60,811 nucleotides of DNA. Source: Gemmatimonadota bacterium. GTDB lineage: Bacteria; Gemmatimonadota; Gemmatimonadetes; Gemmatimonadales; GWC2-71-9. Positions within the stretch are counted from its first letter, which is position 1, and every line of letters starts with the position of its first letter. Below, piece after piece: positions 49,789 through 58,666 of this stretch. A model generated the notes under the pieces. The model was not told the DNA's origin. It saw nothing but the letters and a program-made list of their open reading frames with translations, and did not search any database. The DNA lies in NCBI GenBank assembly GCA_003220795.1, contig QHTK01000052.1:591-61401 (forward strand). The letters are read 5' to 3'. Made by a program: the position numbers and the translations under genes.

Positions 49789-50487
49789 TCAATGTCCTTT
49801 CCGAGATTGCAGCGCCGGCGCGTGACCGGGGAGCGTATCCCGCTGGCGCGAGGGACGTCCCACGGCCGGCACCCCGGCGGCGCGGGCGACGTAGAGCACG
49901 CGCTGCACGACCGTGACGGTCGTGGCGAGCGCGAGAATCGCGATCAACCAAAACAGCAACGCCCCCCGGTTCCCGGCCCCGAAGAACAGCGTCGGAGCGC
50001 CGAGGAGCAGCACGCGCTCGGCGCGTTGGGCGATCCCCACGCGCGCGGTGAGACCCAGTCCCTCGGCGCGGGCGCGCGTGTACGACACGAGCAGCGAGGC
50101 CGCCAGGCCCACGATGCAGCCCAGCACCGCGGCGGTCAGCCGCTCTGGCGGCACGCCACCCTGCAGAAAGTACACGGCGATACCGGTAAACAGTGCCGCC
50201 TCGCCCACCCGATCGAGCGTCGAGTCGTAGAACGCCCCGAACGTCGTCGTCATCCCGCCTTCGCGTGCCACGCGACCATCCACCATGTCGAACACGCCGG
50301 AGAGGAGCAGCAGGAAGCCGCCCCAGCGGGTCTTCCCCAGCGCGAATGACATCGCGGACCCGACCACGATCACAGTGCCGAGTGTGGTGAGAACGTTCGG
50401 CCGCACGCGCATTCGGATGAACCACGCGGCCAGCGGACCAAGCATCCGTCCGAAGCCGTCCCGCACCGCTTGGGGAATCAAATTCAT
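49789..50487 (-). CDS. CDP-alcohol phosphatidyltransferase, probably phosphatidylinositol (phosphate) synthase
   Basis: 232 residues, about six TM helices. Full signature D67-x2-D70-G-x2-A-R75-x8-G84-x3-D88-x3-D92. It would join CDP-diacylglycerol with inositol phosphate; the inositol substrate is inferred from the adjacent ino1 (2-nt gap). A PgsA-type glycerol-phosphate enzyme is the alternative. Confidence 0.85.
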   Translation of the reverse strand: MNLIPQAVRDGFGRMLGPLAAWFIRMRVRPNVLTTLGTVIVVGSAMSFALGKTRWGGFLLLLSGVFDMVDGRVAREGGMTTTFGAFYDSTLDRVGEAALFTGIAVYFLQGGVPPERLTAAVLGCIVGLAASLLVSYTRARAEGLGLTARVGIAQRAERVLLLGAPTLFFGAGNRGALLFWLIAILALATTVTVVQRVLYVARAAGVPAVGRPSRQRDTLPGHAPALQSRKGH

Positions 50488-50521
50488 AGCCCGGGGAAGG
50501 TAGCGAGCCGCGGCAAGAGTC

Positions 50522-51748
50522 TCAATAGAGCAGGTATGCGGCCCGCGCGCGCCGGAACCGCGTGAGGGCGGGCTCCCACGCGCGCGCGATCGCGGCCGGC
50601 GGCCGCCCCGCGATCAACGCCCGGCGCAATTCGGAACCCGCCGCCAGCCGATCGAAGCTGCGCTCGTTGAAGCGCAGCGAGTCCCGATGCGCGGCCCAGA
50701 GCGCGGCGAGCAGCGCTACCGCCGTCTTCGTGGGATCATAGCGCGCCCGGTCCGTCACGTGCAGCCGGATGCCGCGCAGCTCGACCCCGTCGTATTTCCC
50801 GTCGGTCGGCGCGCGCGGGGTGAAGGTCGTTCCCGAGACTTCAACGCCGGGCAACCTTTCCCCTTTCCCGCTTCCCCATCCCCGCAGCCGACCCAGCACC
50901 GCCGCCGTATCGAGCCACGGCGCCCCCACGATCTGAAACGCGAGCGCCGTCCCGCGGCCGACTGAGAGGTTCGTCCCCTCGAACAAACACGTTCCGGGAT
51001 AATGGATCGCGCTCTCGAGATCGGGCATGTTGGGCGAGGGCTTGACCCACGGTAGCCCGGTGGCATCGAAGTACAGCGCGCGACGCCACCCCGCCGCCGG
51101 GACCACGGTGAGCGCCGCGTGCAGGCGCAGCCGGTCATTGGCGAGGCGCAGCAGCTCGCCCAGCGTCATACCGTGGCGCATGGGGATGGGGAGAAACCCG
51201 ACGAACGCCGAATCCGGGTCGGCCGCCCGCGCGCGCACGTTCCCCTGCACGACGTCTCCGCCGATGGGATCGGGTCGATCGAGCACGATGACGGGCTTGC
51301 CGCGCCGCGCGGCCTCCCGCAGCAGCTGCGTCGCGCTGGCAGGGTAGGTGTAGTAGCGCGCGCCGATGTCCTGCAGGTCGACCAGGAGGACGTCCAGGCT
51401 GTCGAGCGCCGCCAGCCGGGATAGCGGCGTGCCGCCGTACAAGCTGTAGATTGGAAGGCCGCTCGCGGAGTCGACGGCGTCCGCGAGGCCGGGACGATCT
51501 TCCAGGCCGCGAAAGCCGTGCTCGGGGCTGAACAACGTCGTCACGCGATAGCCCCCGGCGATCAGCACGTCGACGTCGCGGCGGCCGGCGGCATCGACCC
51601 CGGTCTGGTTCGTCAGCAAACCGACGCGTTTGTGGGCGATGAGGTGGGCCGAGTCGGCGAGCACGACGTCGATCCCGGGACGGACCTGTGCGCCCGCGGA
51701 GCCGGCGCAGGCGAGCAACCCCAACAGTGAGACACGATGCAGGCGCAT
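50522..51748 (-). CDS. namZ: Exo-beta-N-acetylmuramidase NamZ (DUF1343)
   Basis: 408 residues with a signal peptide (LLGLLACAGSAGA), then KRVGLLTNQTGVDAAG, LFSPEHGFRG, LVDLQDIGARYYTY, VLDRPDPIGGD and PSPNMPDLESAIHYPGTCLFEGTN condensed in the DUF1343 core. Releases MurNAc from the non-reducing end of peptidoglycan glycans. Divergent from nagZ; the two start codons overlap over 12 bp (51737-51748). Confidence 0.92.
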   Translation of the reverse strand: MRLHRVSLLGLLACAGSAGAQVRPGIDVVLADSAHLIAHKRVGLLTNQTGVDAAGRRDVDVLIAGGYRVTTLFSPEHGFRGLEDRPGLADAVDSASGLPIYSLYGGTPLSRLAALDSLDVLLVDLQDIGARYYTYPASATQLLREAARRGKPVIVLDRPDPIGGDVVQGNVRARAADPDSAFVGFLPIPMRHGMTLGELLRLANDRLRLHAALTVVPAAGWRRALYFDATGLPWVKPSPNMPDLESAIHYPGTCLFEGTNLSVGRGTALAFQIVGAPWLDTAAVLGRLRGWGSGKGERLPGVEVSGTTFTPRAPTDGKYDGVELRGIRLHVTDRARYDPTKTAVALLAALWAAHRDSLRFNERSFDRLAAGSELRRALIAGRPPAAIARAWEPALTRFRRARAAYLLY

Positions 51749-53491
51749 AGAGTCCTGGCCCTGGTGTTGGTGACCGGCTGCGCGTCCCCTCCCCCGCGCG
51801 CGCTGCCTCGACCCGCCGACCTCCGTCCGGAGCCGCACCCCGAGACGAGCCAGCCGGTGGACTCGCTGCTGGCGGCGCTGAGCACGCGACAGCGCGTCGC
51901 GCAACTCGTCGTCCCCTGGCTCGCCGGAAGCTACACTGCGGTCGACGATTCGCTGTTCCAGGTGGCGGCGCGCTGGGTCGACTCGCTCGAAGTCGGGGGA
52001 CTGATCATCTCCGTCGGGTCCCCCTTCGACATCGCCGCCAAGCTCAACGCGCTGCAGCGCCGCTCCCGGCTCCCGCTGCTCGTCTCGGCGGACCTGGAAT
52101 GGGGGGCGGGGATGCGGGTCATCGGCGGCACGACGTTCCCCCAGATCATGGCAGTGGGCGCGACCGGCAACCCCCGGGACGCCTACACGATCGGCGAGGC
52201 GGCCGCCACCGAGGGCCGCGCCGTCGGGATCCACGTCAATTTCGCCCCGGACGCGGACGTCAACAACAACCCCCTGAATCCCATCATCAACGTCCGCTCT
52301 TTCGGCGAAGACCCACGGGCGGTCGCGCGGCTGGTGCAGGAATACGTCCGGGGGCTGCACGACCACGGGATGCTCGCGACCCTGAAGCACTTCCCCGGTC
52401 ACGGCGACACCCAGAGCGATTCCCACATCGGACTCCCCGTGATCACGGCGGGCTACCCGCGGCTCGACTCGCTCGAGCTGGTGCCGTTCCGAGGCGGGAT
52501 CGCGGCTGGCGCGGACGTGGTGATGAGCGCCCACATCGCCTTCCCCTCCTTCACGGGCTCGAACGATCCGGCGACCCTGTCGGCCGCCGTGCTGGGCGGC
52601 CTGCTGCGCGACTCGCTGCACTTTCACGGATTGGTCGTGACCGATGCGCTGACGATGGGCGCGATCGTCGCCAAGTACGGTGCCGGGGAAGCGACGGTGC
52701 GGGCCTTCCTCGCGGGCTCCGATCTGCTCCTCATGCCGGCGGACCCCGACTCGGCCCTCAACGCCATGACGGCCGCCGTCTCGAGCGGACGGATCAGCCG
52801 CGAACGCCTGGACGAGTCGGTGCGTCGCATGCTCGAGATCAAACAGCGGCTCGGGCTGCTGACCCACCGGGTCGTGGCGCTCGACTCCATCATGAGCATC
52901 GTGGGAAGCAAGCGCTTCCAGGACGCCGCGAACGACCTCGCGGTCCGCGCGCTGACACTGGTGCGCGACGTCGGAGGGGAGGTGCATGCCCTGCGCGGCA
53001 AGCCCTCCCGCTTCGCCCTCATCGCTTACGCCGACGAAAACAACGGGGCCGCAGGCCAGTATATGGCCGAGCTGCTGCGCCAGGGAGGCGACACGGTCGA
53101 CTACTTCCGCCTGTGGCCGATGTCCGGGCCGCTCTCCTACGATTCGGCACGCGGGGTGATCGCCCGCACGCCCGCGACCGTGTTCGTCGCGAACGTGCGG
53201 CCGATCTCGTGGCGCGGCAACATCGCGCTCCCCGATTCGCTCGCCCAGCTCGTCACGGCGACCGACGCGGCCCGTCCCACGGTGCTCGTGTCGCTGGGCA
53301 GCCCGTATCTGCTGAGCCAGGCGCCCGCGGCCAGGTGCTACCTGATTGCCTGGAGCGGCGCGCGCGCGTCGGAGCGCGCCGTCGCCCTCGCCCTGCTCGG
53401 CAAAGTGCCGATCGCCGGACACCTGCCGATTCGCATTCCGCCGGACTACCCCATCGGGTTCGGCGTCAGGATCCCGACCGCGCATCCATGA
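51737..53491 (+). CDS. nagZ: Beta-N-acetylglucosaminidase, GH3 (NagZ-type lipoprotein)
   Basis: 584 residues: lipobox VTGC at about 11-14, GH3 barrel with VNFAPDADVNNNP, the NagZ dyad motif KHFPGHGDTQSDSH, and DALTMGAIV; then a C-terminal Rossmann-like domain. Removes GlcNAc from peptidoglycan fragments; works with NamZ (MurNAc) to break glycan chains. ATGA overlap with the next gene. Confidence 0.93.
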   Translation: MQAHRVLALVLVTGCASPPPRALPRPADLRPEPHPETSQPVDSLLAALSTRQRVAQLVVPWLAGSYTAVDDSLFQVAARWVDSLEVGGLIISVGSPFDIAAKLNALQRRSRLPLLVSADLEWGAGMRVIGGTTFPQIMAVGATGNPRDAYTIGEAAATEGRAVGIHVNFAPDADVNNNPLNPIINVRSFGEDPRAVARLVQEYVRGLHDHGMLATLKHFPGHGDTQSDSHIGLPVITAGYPRLDSLELVPFRGGIAAGADVVMSAHIAFPSFTGSNDPATLSAAVLGGLLRDSLHFHGLVVTDALTMGAIVAKYGAGEATVRAFLAGSDLLLMPADPDSALNAMTAAVSSGRISRERLDESVRRMLEIKQRLGLLTHRVVALDSIMSIVGSKRFQDAANDLAVRALTLVRDVGGEVHALRGKPSRFALIAYADENNGAAGQYMAELLRQGGDTVDYFRLWPMSGPLSYDSARGVIARTPATVFVANVRPISWRGNIALPDSLAQLVTATDAARPTVLVSLGSPYLLSQAPAARCYLIAWSGARASERAVALALLGKVPIAGHLPIRIPPDYPIGFGVRIPTAHP

Positions 53492-54696
53492 GCGCGCGCG
53501 CCCTCGTCGCGCTCGCGGGCCTCGTCGCCGGCTGCCGCACCGCCGTGCCGCTGCCGGCGAGCACCGGCATCCCGCCCGCCTCCCCCGGCACCCTCGGGTT
53601 CGACAGCACGCGGCTCGCCGCGGCCGCCGCCTACTTGAGAGCCGAAGCGGACAGCGGTGCGTTTCCCGGGGCGGTCCTGGCAGTGGGGCGCCACGGCCGA
53701 CTCGCGCTCCTTGCCGCCGTAGGACGTTACGGAAAGGGCGAGGCCGACGACCCACGCCCGGTCGAGCCCACGACGATCTACGACCTCGCGTCACTCACGA
53801 AGGTGGTGGGGCTCACGAGCGCGTGCATGCTGCTGGTGGACGAGGGGAAGCTGGCGCTCGACGCGCCGGTGCAGCGCTACCTCCCTGAGTTCCGGGGCGA
53901 CGGCAAGGAGGCGGTGACGATCCGTCACCTGCTCACTCACTCCTCGGGGCTTCCGGCGTGGCGCCCGCTGTACCAGGAAGCCGACTCACGCGCCACGGCA
54001 CTATGGGTCGTGAACACGACGCCGCTGGCGACGCCGCCCGGGCAGGCCTACGTGTACTCGGACCTGGGAGCGATCGTGCTCACCGAGGTCGTCGAGCGCA
54101 TCACCCGCGAACCGCTGGACCGGTTCCTCCAGGAGCGCGTGTTTCGGCCCCTCGGCATGCCCGCGACGCGCTACCTCCCCCCCACGCGCTGGCGCGAGCG
54201 GATCGCGCCCACCGAGAACGACACCAGCTACCGCCACCGGCTGCTGCGCGGCGAGGTGCACGACGAAAACGCCGGCCGGCTGGGCGGGGTCTCCGGTCAC
54301 GCCGGCCTGTTTTCCAACGCCCTCGACCTGTCCCGCTTCGCGGCAGTGTTGTTGAACGGCGGCTCGTGGGACACGGTACAGCTGATCCACTCCGAAACCA
54401 TCGCGGACTTCACGCGGCGCCAGGGCGTCGTCCCGGGTTCCACACGCGCGCTCGGCTGGGACACGCCGCCCGACCCGCCCGAATCGACCTCGAGCGCCGG
54501 GACCCTCCTGTCGCCGCGGGCGTTCGGCCACACGGGGTTCACGGGCACGTCGCTGTGGATGGATCCGCAGACGGACCTGTTCATCATCCTGCTCACGAAC
54601 CGGGTCCATCCCACACGCACCAATACGGCGATCCTCCGGGTGCGCCCTCGCGTGGCTGACCTCGTGGTGGGCGCCCTCACGCACCCGGAGCTTTAG
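53488..54696 (+). CDS. Serine hydrolase of the beta-lactamase fold, secreted lipoprotein
   Basis: 402 residues with lipobox VAGC at about 13-16, the S-x-x-K site in DLASLTKVVG, YSDLG (Y-x-N-like position), and the HTGFTGTS motif. Amidase/esterase-type beta-lactamase relatives sit next to nagZ and namZ in Bacillus MurNAc-recycling clusters, so removal of peptides from MurNAc is likely here. A resistance beta-lactamase is less likely. Confidence 0.85.
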   Translation: MSARALVALAGLVAGCRTAVPLPASTGIPPASPGTLGFDSTRLAAAAAYLRAEADSGAFPGAVLAVGRHGRLALLAAVGRYGKGEADDPRPVEPTTIYDLASLTKVVGLTSACMLLVDEGKLALDAPVQRYLPEFRGDGKEAVTIRHLLTHSSGLPAWRPLYQEADSRATALWVVNTTPLATPPGQAYVYSDLGAIVLTEVVERITREPLDRFLQERVFRPLGMPATRYLPPTRWRERIAPTENDTSYRHRLLRGEVHDENAGRLGGVSGHAGLFSNALDLSRFAAVLLNGGSWDTVQLIHSETIADFTRRQGVVPGSTRALGWDTPPDPPESTSSAGTLLSPRAFGHTGFTGTSLWMDPQTDLFIILLTNRVHPTRTNTAILRVRPRVADLVVGALTHPEL

Positions 54697-54741
54697 CAGG
54701 GTGCTGAACAACCAGATGGCGTCGCGTCGTGATTGATTGGA

Positions 54742-54841
54742 CGCCCTGAAGGGCGCCCTCGGCGCGGGTGCGTCCTGGAAGGACGCTTGTGTACGAGCGT
54801 CCTTCAGGACGACAGGGCGGCCGAGGCCGGGCTTCAGCCCG
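54742..54841. repeat. Array of four short hairpins with TGAA/TTCA loops
   Basis: Hairpins: CGCCC-TGAA-GGGCG (54742-54755), GCGTCC-TGGAA-GGACGC (54770-54786), CGTCC-TTCA-GGACG (54798-54811), CGGGC-TTCA-GCCCG (54828-54841). The inner two also pair with each other, and CCTCGGC (54757-54763) pairs with GCCGAGG (54820-54826). Lies between two convergent genes, the longest non-coding stretch here (about 200 bp). Confidence 0.75.
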
Positions 54842-54895
54842 TGTGATCAACGGTCGCAACCACTCCACGGACTTTTTCGGCACCCAGCTAGGGAC

Positions 54896-56650
54896 TCACT
54901 CGACGACGGTGCGCCACCCGCGCCGCGACAGGTCGCGGTAGATCACCGCACCGGCGATGGCGCTGAGGCCGAGCATGAGGATGCCGGGCAGTGGGTCGTG
55001 CAACAGCAGCTTGCCCACGCCGAACAGCGCCCCGTACACGAGCACGCACCCCGCGACCCAGTCGACCAGGTTGGCGAGGCCATCGGTCGACGGGCGGACG
55101 TCCGGAGCCCGCGCCGCGACGGGCTCCCAACCGAGGCGCGACGGTCGGGTGCGGCGGTAAAAGGCGACCAGCGTCGCGTCCGTCTCGGGGCGCGTCGCGA
55201 AGGTCACGACGAGCCAGACCACGGTCGTGACGGCCACCGTGACGAGCACGATGCGCGCGAAATCGAGCGGCCGGTCGCTGTCGAGCCCGCCGACGGTCTG
55301 CAACAACACCGAGACGACGAAGGCCGTGATCATCGCCGACACCTCGCTCCAGGCGTTGATACGCCACCAATACCAGCGCAACAGCAGCACGGCACCCGTC
55401 CCGGCGCCCGTGATGATCAACAGCTTCCAGGCGCCGCCGATCGACTCGATGCGGAAGGCCACCGCCGCGGAGATCACCGTGAGCAGCGCCGTCGCGAGCC
55501 GCGACGCCAGGACGTAGTGCGGCTCGCCGGCGTCGCGGCGCACGAAGCGGCGATAGAAGTCGTTCACGAGGTAGCTCGCGCCCCAGTTGAGCTGGGTGGC
55601 GATCGTCGACATGAAGGCCGCGGCGAACGCCGCGACCATGAGGCCGCGGAGCGACGACGGCAGGTAGTCGATCATCACGCGGATGTACCCCGTCTCCGGA
55701 TCCTTGAGTCCGGGAAACAGGATCAGCGAGGCCAGCGCCACGAGGATCCAGGGCCAGGGCCGCACGGCATAGTGCGCGATGTTGAACCACAGCGTCGCGA
55801 GCAGCGAGTGCTTCTCATCTTTCGCGCTGAGCATGCGCTGCGCCACGTAGCCGCCGCCACCGGGCTCAGCCCCGGGGTACCAGGTGGCCCACCAGTTCAC
55901 CGCGATGTAGACGAAGAACGTGAGCATCGGCATCCAGACCGAGCCGATCTCCGGCACGAAGCCTAGCGCCGAGCCGCGTCCGCTGGCCACGAGCTTCGCC
56001 TTCATCGCCTCGATCCCGCCCACGGCGTTCACCGCCACGACCGCCAGCACGATCACCATGCCCATCTTGATGACGAACTGAAACAGGTCGGTCACCAGCA
56101 CCCCCCACAGCCCGGAGAGCGTCGAAATCGCCGACGTGAGCACGATCAACCCGACCACGATCCACAGCGCCTCACCCTTGGAGATGGTGAACACCAACTG
56201 GAGGATCTTCGCCATCGCGAGGTTCACCCACCCGAGGATGATGCAGTTGATGAGCAGACCCAAGTAGAGCGCTCGGAAGCCGCGCAGGAACGCGGCGGGC
56301 GGGCCGGCGTAGCGCAGCTCGGAGAACTCGATATCGGTCATCACGCCGGCGCGCCGCCACAAGCGGGCGTAGAAGAACACCGTGAGCATGCCGCTCGCCA
56401 GCAGGTTCCACCACAGCCAGTTGCCGGCGATCCCGTTCTTCGCCACGAGGCCGGTGACCACGAGCGGCGTGTCGGCCGCGAACGTGGTCGCGACCATCGA
56501 CGTGCCCGCGAGCCACCACGGCACGTTTCTCCCCGAGAGGAAGAACTCCGCCGTGTCACGACTCGCGCGGCGCTTGTAATACAGACCGACCGCCACGTTG
56601 AACGCGAAGTAGAGCGCGATGATCGACCAATCGAGGAAGTCGAGCCGCAT
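54896..56650 (-). CDS. Sodium/solute symporter (SSS family), long form
   Basis: 584 residues, about 13 TM helices: FFLSGRNVPWWLAGTSMVAT (Na+ site 1 region), GYVAQRMLSAKDEKHS, AAFMSTIATQLNWGASYLVND (TM8 Na+ ligands). A sugar or amino-sugar is a likely cargo given the peptidoglycan-recycling genes, but the motif set does not fix the substrate. Confidence 0.9.
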   Translation of the reverse strand: MRLDFLDWSIIALYFAFNVAVGLYYKRRASRDTAEFFLSGRNVPWWLAGTSMVATTFAADTPLVVTGLVAKNGIAGNWLWWNLLASGMLTVFFYARLWRRAGVMTDIEFSELRYAGPPAAFLRGFRALYLGLLINCIILGWVNLAMAKILQLVFTISKGEALWIVVGLIVLTSAISTLSGLWGVLVTDLFQFVIKMGMVIVLAVVAVNAVGGIEAMKAKLVASGRGSALGFVPEIGSVWMPMLTFFVYIAVNWWATWYPGAEPGGGGYVAQRMLSAKDEKHSLLATLWFNIAHYAVRPWPWILVALASLILFPGLKDPETGYIRVMIDYLPSSLRGLMVAAFAAAFMSTIATQLNWGASYLVNDFYRRFVRRDAGEPHYVLASRLATALLTVISAAVAFRIESIGGAWKLLIITGAGTGAVLLLRWYWWRINAWSEVSAMITAFVVSVLLQTVGGLDSDRPLDFARIVLVTVAVTTVVWLVVTFATRPETDATLVAFYRRTRPSRLGWEPVAARAPDVRPSTDGLANLVDWVAGCVLVYGALFGVGKLLLHDPLPGILMLGLSAIAGAVIYRDLSRRGWRTVVE

Positions 56651-56717
56651 GCGCGTACGATTCCGTGATGGAGGCCCCCCAATTGGGGGAACGACGGCCT
56701 GGGATGCAAGCGGGTGG

Positions 56718-56746
56718 TTGACACCCCGACTCGACCTGCCTAACTT
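56718..56746 (+). promoter_or_regulatory. Promoter of the iscA-type gene
   Basis: TTGACA (56718-56723), 17 bp, TAACTT (56741-56746), 24 bp before the ATG that carries GGAGG at proper distance. A strong sigma-70-type match. Confidence 0.75.
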
Positions 56747-56769
56747 CCTGTCTGATCGGAGGATACATC

Positions 56770-57129
56770 ATGGCGACGACGCAGAACGCGACCCCCATCA
56801 CGCTCACCGTCACCGACAAGGCGGCAGCGGAAGTCAGGAAGTTCATGGCGGAGGAGCACGTGACGCCCGAGACCGCCGGCCTGCGGGTCGGCGTGCTGCC
56901 GGGCGGCTGCTCGGGGTTCCGCTACAGCCTGAGCATTGAGGACAAGCCCGCCGCCGACGACATCGTGATCGAGAGCGGCGGCGTGCGCTGCTTCGTAGAC
57001 AGCTTCAGCGCCCAGTACCTGAACGGCGTGACGCTGGACTACAAGAGCAATTTCCAGGAATCGGGCTTCGCGTTCGACAACCCGAACGCCACGGGTGGCT
57101 GCGGCTGCGGGTCGTCCTTCACCGTCTGA
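56770..57129 (+). CDS. erpA: Iron-sulfur cluster A-type carrier (IscA/ErpA/HesB)
   Basis: 119 residues with the three conserved Cys: C47 in LPGGCSGFRY, and C111 and C113 in GGCGCGSSF. Carries Fe-S clusters to apo-proteins. Own promoter and terminator, so a one-gene unit; regulation by the IscR-like protein of this window is not visible at its promoter. Confidence 0.94.
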   Translation: MATTQNATPITLTVTDKAAAEVRKFMAEEHVTPETAGLRVGVLPGGCSGFRYSLSIEDKPAADDIVIESGGVRCFVDSFSAQYLNGVTLDYKSNFQESGFAFDNPNATGGCGCGSSFTV

Positions 57130-57159
57130 CCCTGTTGGTTCTCTCGCTTCGGCACTCCA

Positions 57160-57185
57160 GGCCCGCGCACGACGCGGGCCTTTTT
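57160..57185 (+). terminator. Rho-independent terminator after erpA
   Basis: GGCCCGCG-CACGA-CGCGGGCC followed by TTTTT; eight perfect pairs, five-base loop. Ends six bases before the next start codon. Confidence 0.92.
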
Positions 57186-57190
57186 GCTAG

Positions 57191-58666
57191 GTGCGCGCGC
57201 TCGACGTAGCGGTCATTCTACTCTATTTCGCGGCGGTGATCACCGCCGGGCTGTTGCTCGCCGGCCGCCAGCGCGACGCGAGCGATTACTTCCTGGGCCA
57301 CCGGGGGTTGCCGTGGTGGGCGCTGATGCTCTCGATCGTCGCGACGGAGACGTCGGCGGTCACGGTCATCTCGGTCCCGGGGCTCGCGGCACGCGGTAAC
57401 CTCACCTTTCTGCAGATCGCCGTCGGGTATCTGGTCGGCCGCATCGGCGTCGCCGCCCTGCTCCTCCCCGGATACTTCGAGGGAACGCAGGACACGGCGT
57501 ACCAGCGGCTCGAGCGGCGCTTCGGGCGCGCGGCGCGCCGTACCGCCTCAGGGGTCTTCCTGCTGACACGGGCGCTGGCCGACTGCGTGCGGATCTTCGC
57601 GACCGCCATCCCACTGGCGATCATCACTCACTGGAATCTCCCCCTGGGAATCCTGGCCATCGGGATGGTCACGCTCGTCTACACCTGGGTCGGCGGCCTG
57701 CGGGCGGTGGTGTGGGTGGACGTGATCCAGCTCGGCGTGTACCTGCTGGGCGGCATCGCGACGCTCGTGGTCGCCACCCATCTGGCGGGGGGCGTCGGGG
57801 CGTTCGCGCGCGCCTGGGACGCGGGCAAGCTCACCACGCTCGACTTTCGACCGTCGTTCACCGTCCTGTACACGTTCTGGGGCGGCGTGATCGGCGGAGG
57901 GCTGCTGGCAGCCGCCTCGCACGGGACCGATCACCTGATCGTCCAGCGGCTCCTCGCCGCGCACGGCCTGCGGGATGCACAACGCGCGCTGATCGGATCG
58001 GGCGTGTTCATCATCGCGCAATTCGCGCTGTTCCTGCTCGTCGGGACTGCCCTGTGGCTCGCGGGGGCGGACCAGAGCGGCATGCGGAGCGACGCGATCT
58101 ATCCGACGTTCGTGATCACACAGCTGCCCGCGGGCCTCGCCGGGCTCGTGGTCGCCGGGATCCTCGCCGCGGCGATGAGCAGCCACGCGTCCGCCGTCAA
58201 CTCGCTGGCCTCGGCCTCGACCCACGACTTCTACGCACCGCTCACCGGTCGCCAGGACCCGGCGCATCTCCTGTGGGTGGGCCGCTGGCTCACGCTGGTA
58301 TGGACCGCGGTGCTCGTGACCGGGGCGATGGCGTTTCGGAACCAGAACACCCCCGTGGTGCAGCTCGCCCTCAGCATCGCGTCCGTCACGTACGGCAGCC
58401 TGCTGGGCACCTACGTGCTCGGCGGCTTGTGGCCTCGTGCCCGCCAGCCCGACGTGATCGTCGCCATCGTCGTGAGCGCCGTCGTGATGACGCCGGTGGT
58501 GCTGGGGAGCGTCATCCCGGGCTTCCCCTGGCACTGGCTCCCGGGCCTCGCGTGGCCGTGGTACGTGCCGCTCGGCACCGGGGTGACGGTCGCGGCGGGG
58601 ATGCTGTGCTCACTCGTCGGACGGTCGGACGGTCGGACAGTCGGACAGAAGACGGTGGTTGGATGA
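57191..58666 (+). CDS. Sodium/solute symporter (SSS family)
   Basis: 491 residues, ~13 TM helices: SDYFLGHRGLPWWALMLSIV, ATETSAVTVISVPG, GTDHLIVQRLLAA and AAAMSSHASAVNSLAS. Starts with GTG 5 nt after the erpA terminator T run, with no ribosome site. The C terminus (GRSDGRTVGQ) is encoded by an 8-bp tandem repeat. Coupled by ATGA to a sugar kinase gene, so its cargo is probably an amino sugar. Confidence 0.9.
   Translation: MRALDVAVILLYFAAVITAGLLLAGRQRDASDYFLGHRGLPWWALMLSIVATETSAVTVISVPGLAARGNLTFLQIAVGYLVGRIGVAALLLPGYFEGTQDTAYQRLERRFGRAARRTASGVFLLTRALADCVRIFATAIPLAIITHWNLPLGILAIGMVTLVYTWVGGLRAVVWVDVIQLGVYLLGGIATLVVATHLAGGVGAFARAWDAGKLTTLDFRPSFTVLYTFWGGVIGGGLLAAASHGTDHLIVQRLLAAHGLRDAQRALIGSGVFIIAQFALFLLVGTALWLAGADQSGMRSDAIYPTFVITQLPAGLAGLVVAGILAAAMSSHASAVNSLASASTHDFYAPLTGRQDPAHLLWVGRWLTLVWTAVLVTGAMAFRNQNTPVVQLALSIASVTYGSLLGTYVLGGLWPRARQPDVIVAIVVSAVVMTPVVLGSVIPGFPWHWLPGLAWPWYVPLGTGVTVAAGMLCSLVGRSDGRTVGQKTVVG
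58616..58647. repeat. Four tandem 8-bp units (GTCGGAC[G/A]) at the 3' end of the symporter gene
   Basis: Units 1-2 GTCGGACG, units 3-4 GTCGGACA. In another phase the unit is GGACGGTC, the same as in cysM at 28970. It encodes the last residues after the final TM helix. Confidence 0.85.

Noticed and set aside
53488..54696. Antibiotic-resistance beta-lactamase
   Set aside because: The lipoprotein signal and coupling to nagZ and namZ point to cell-wall recycling; beta-lactamase-fold hydrolases are a broad family.
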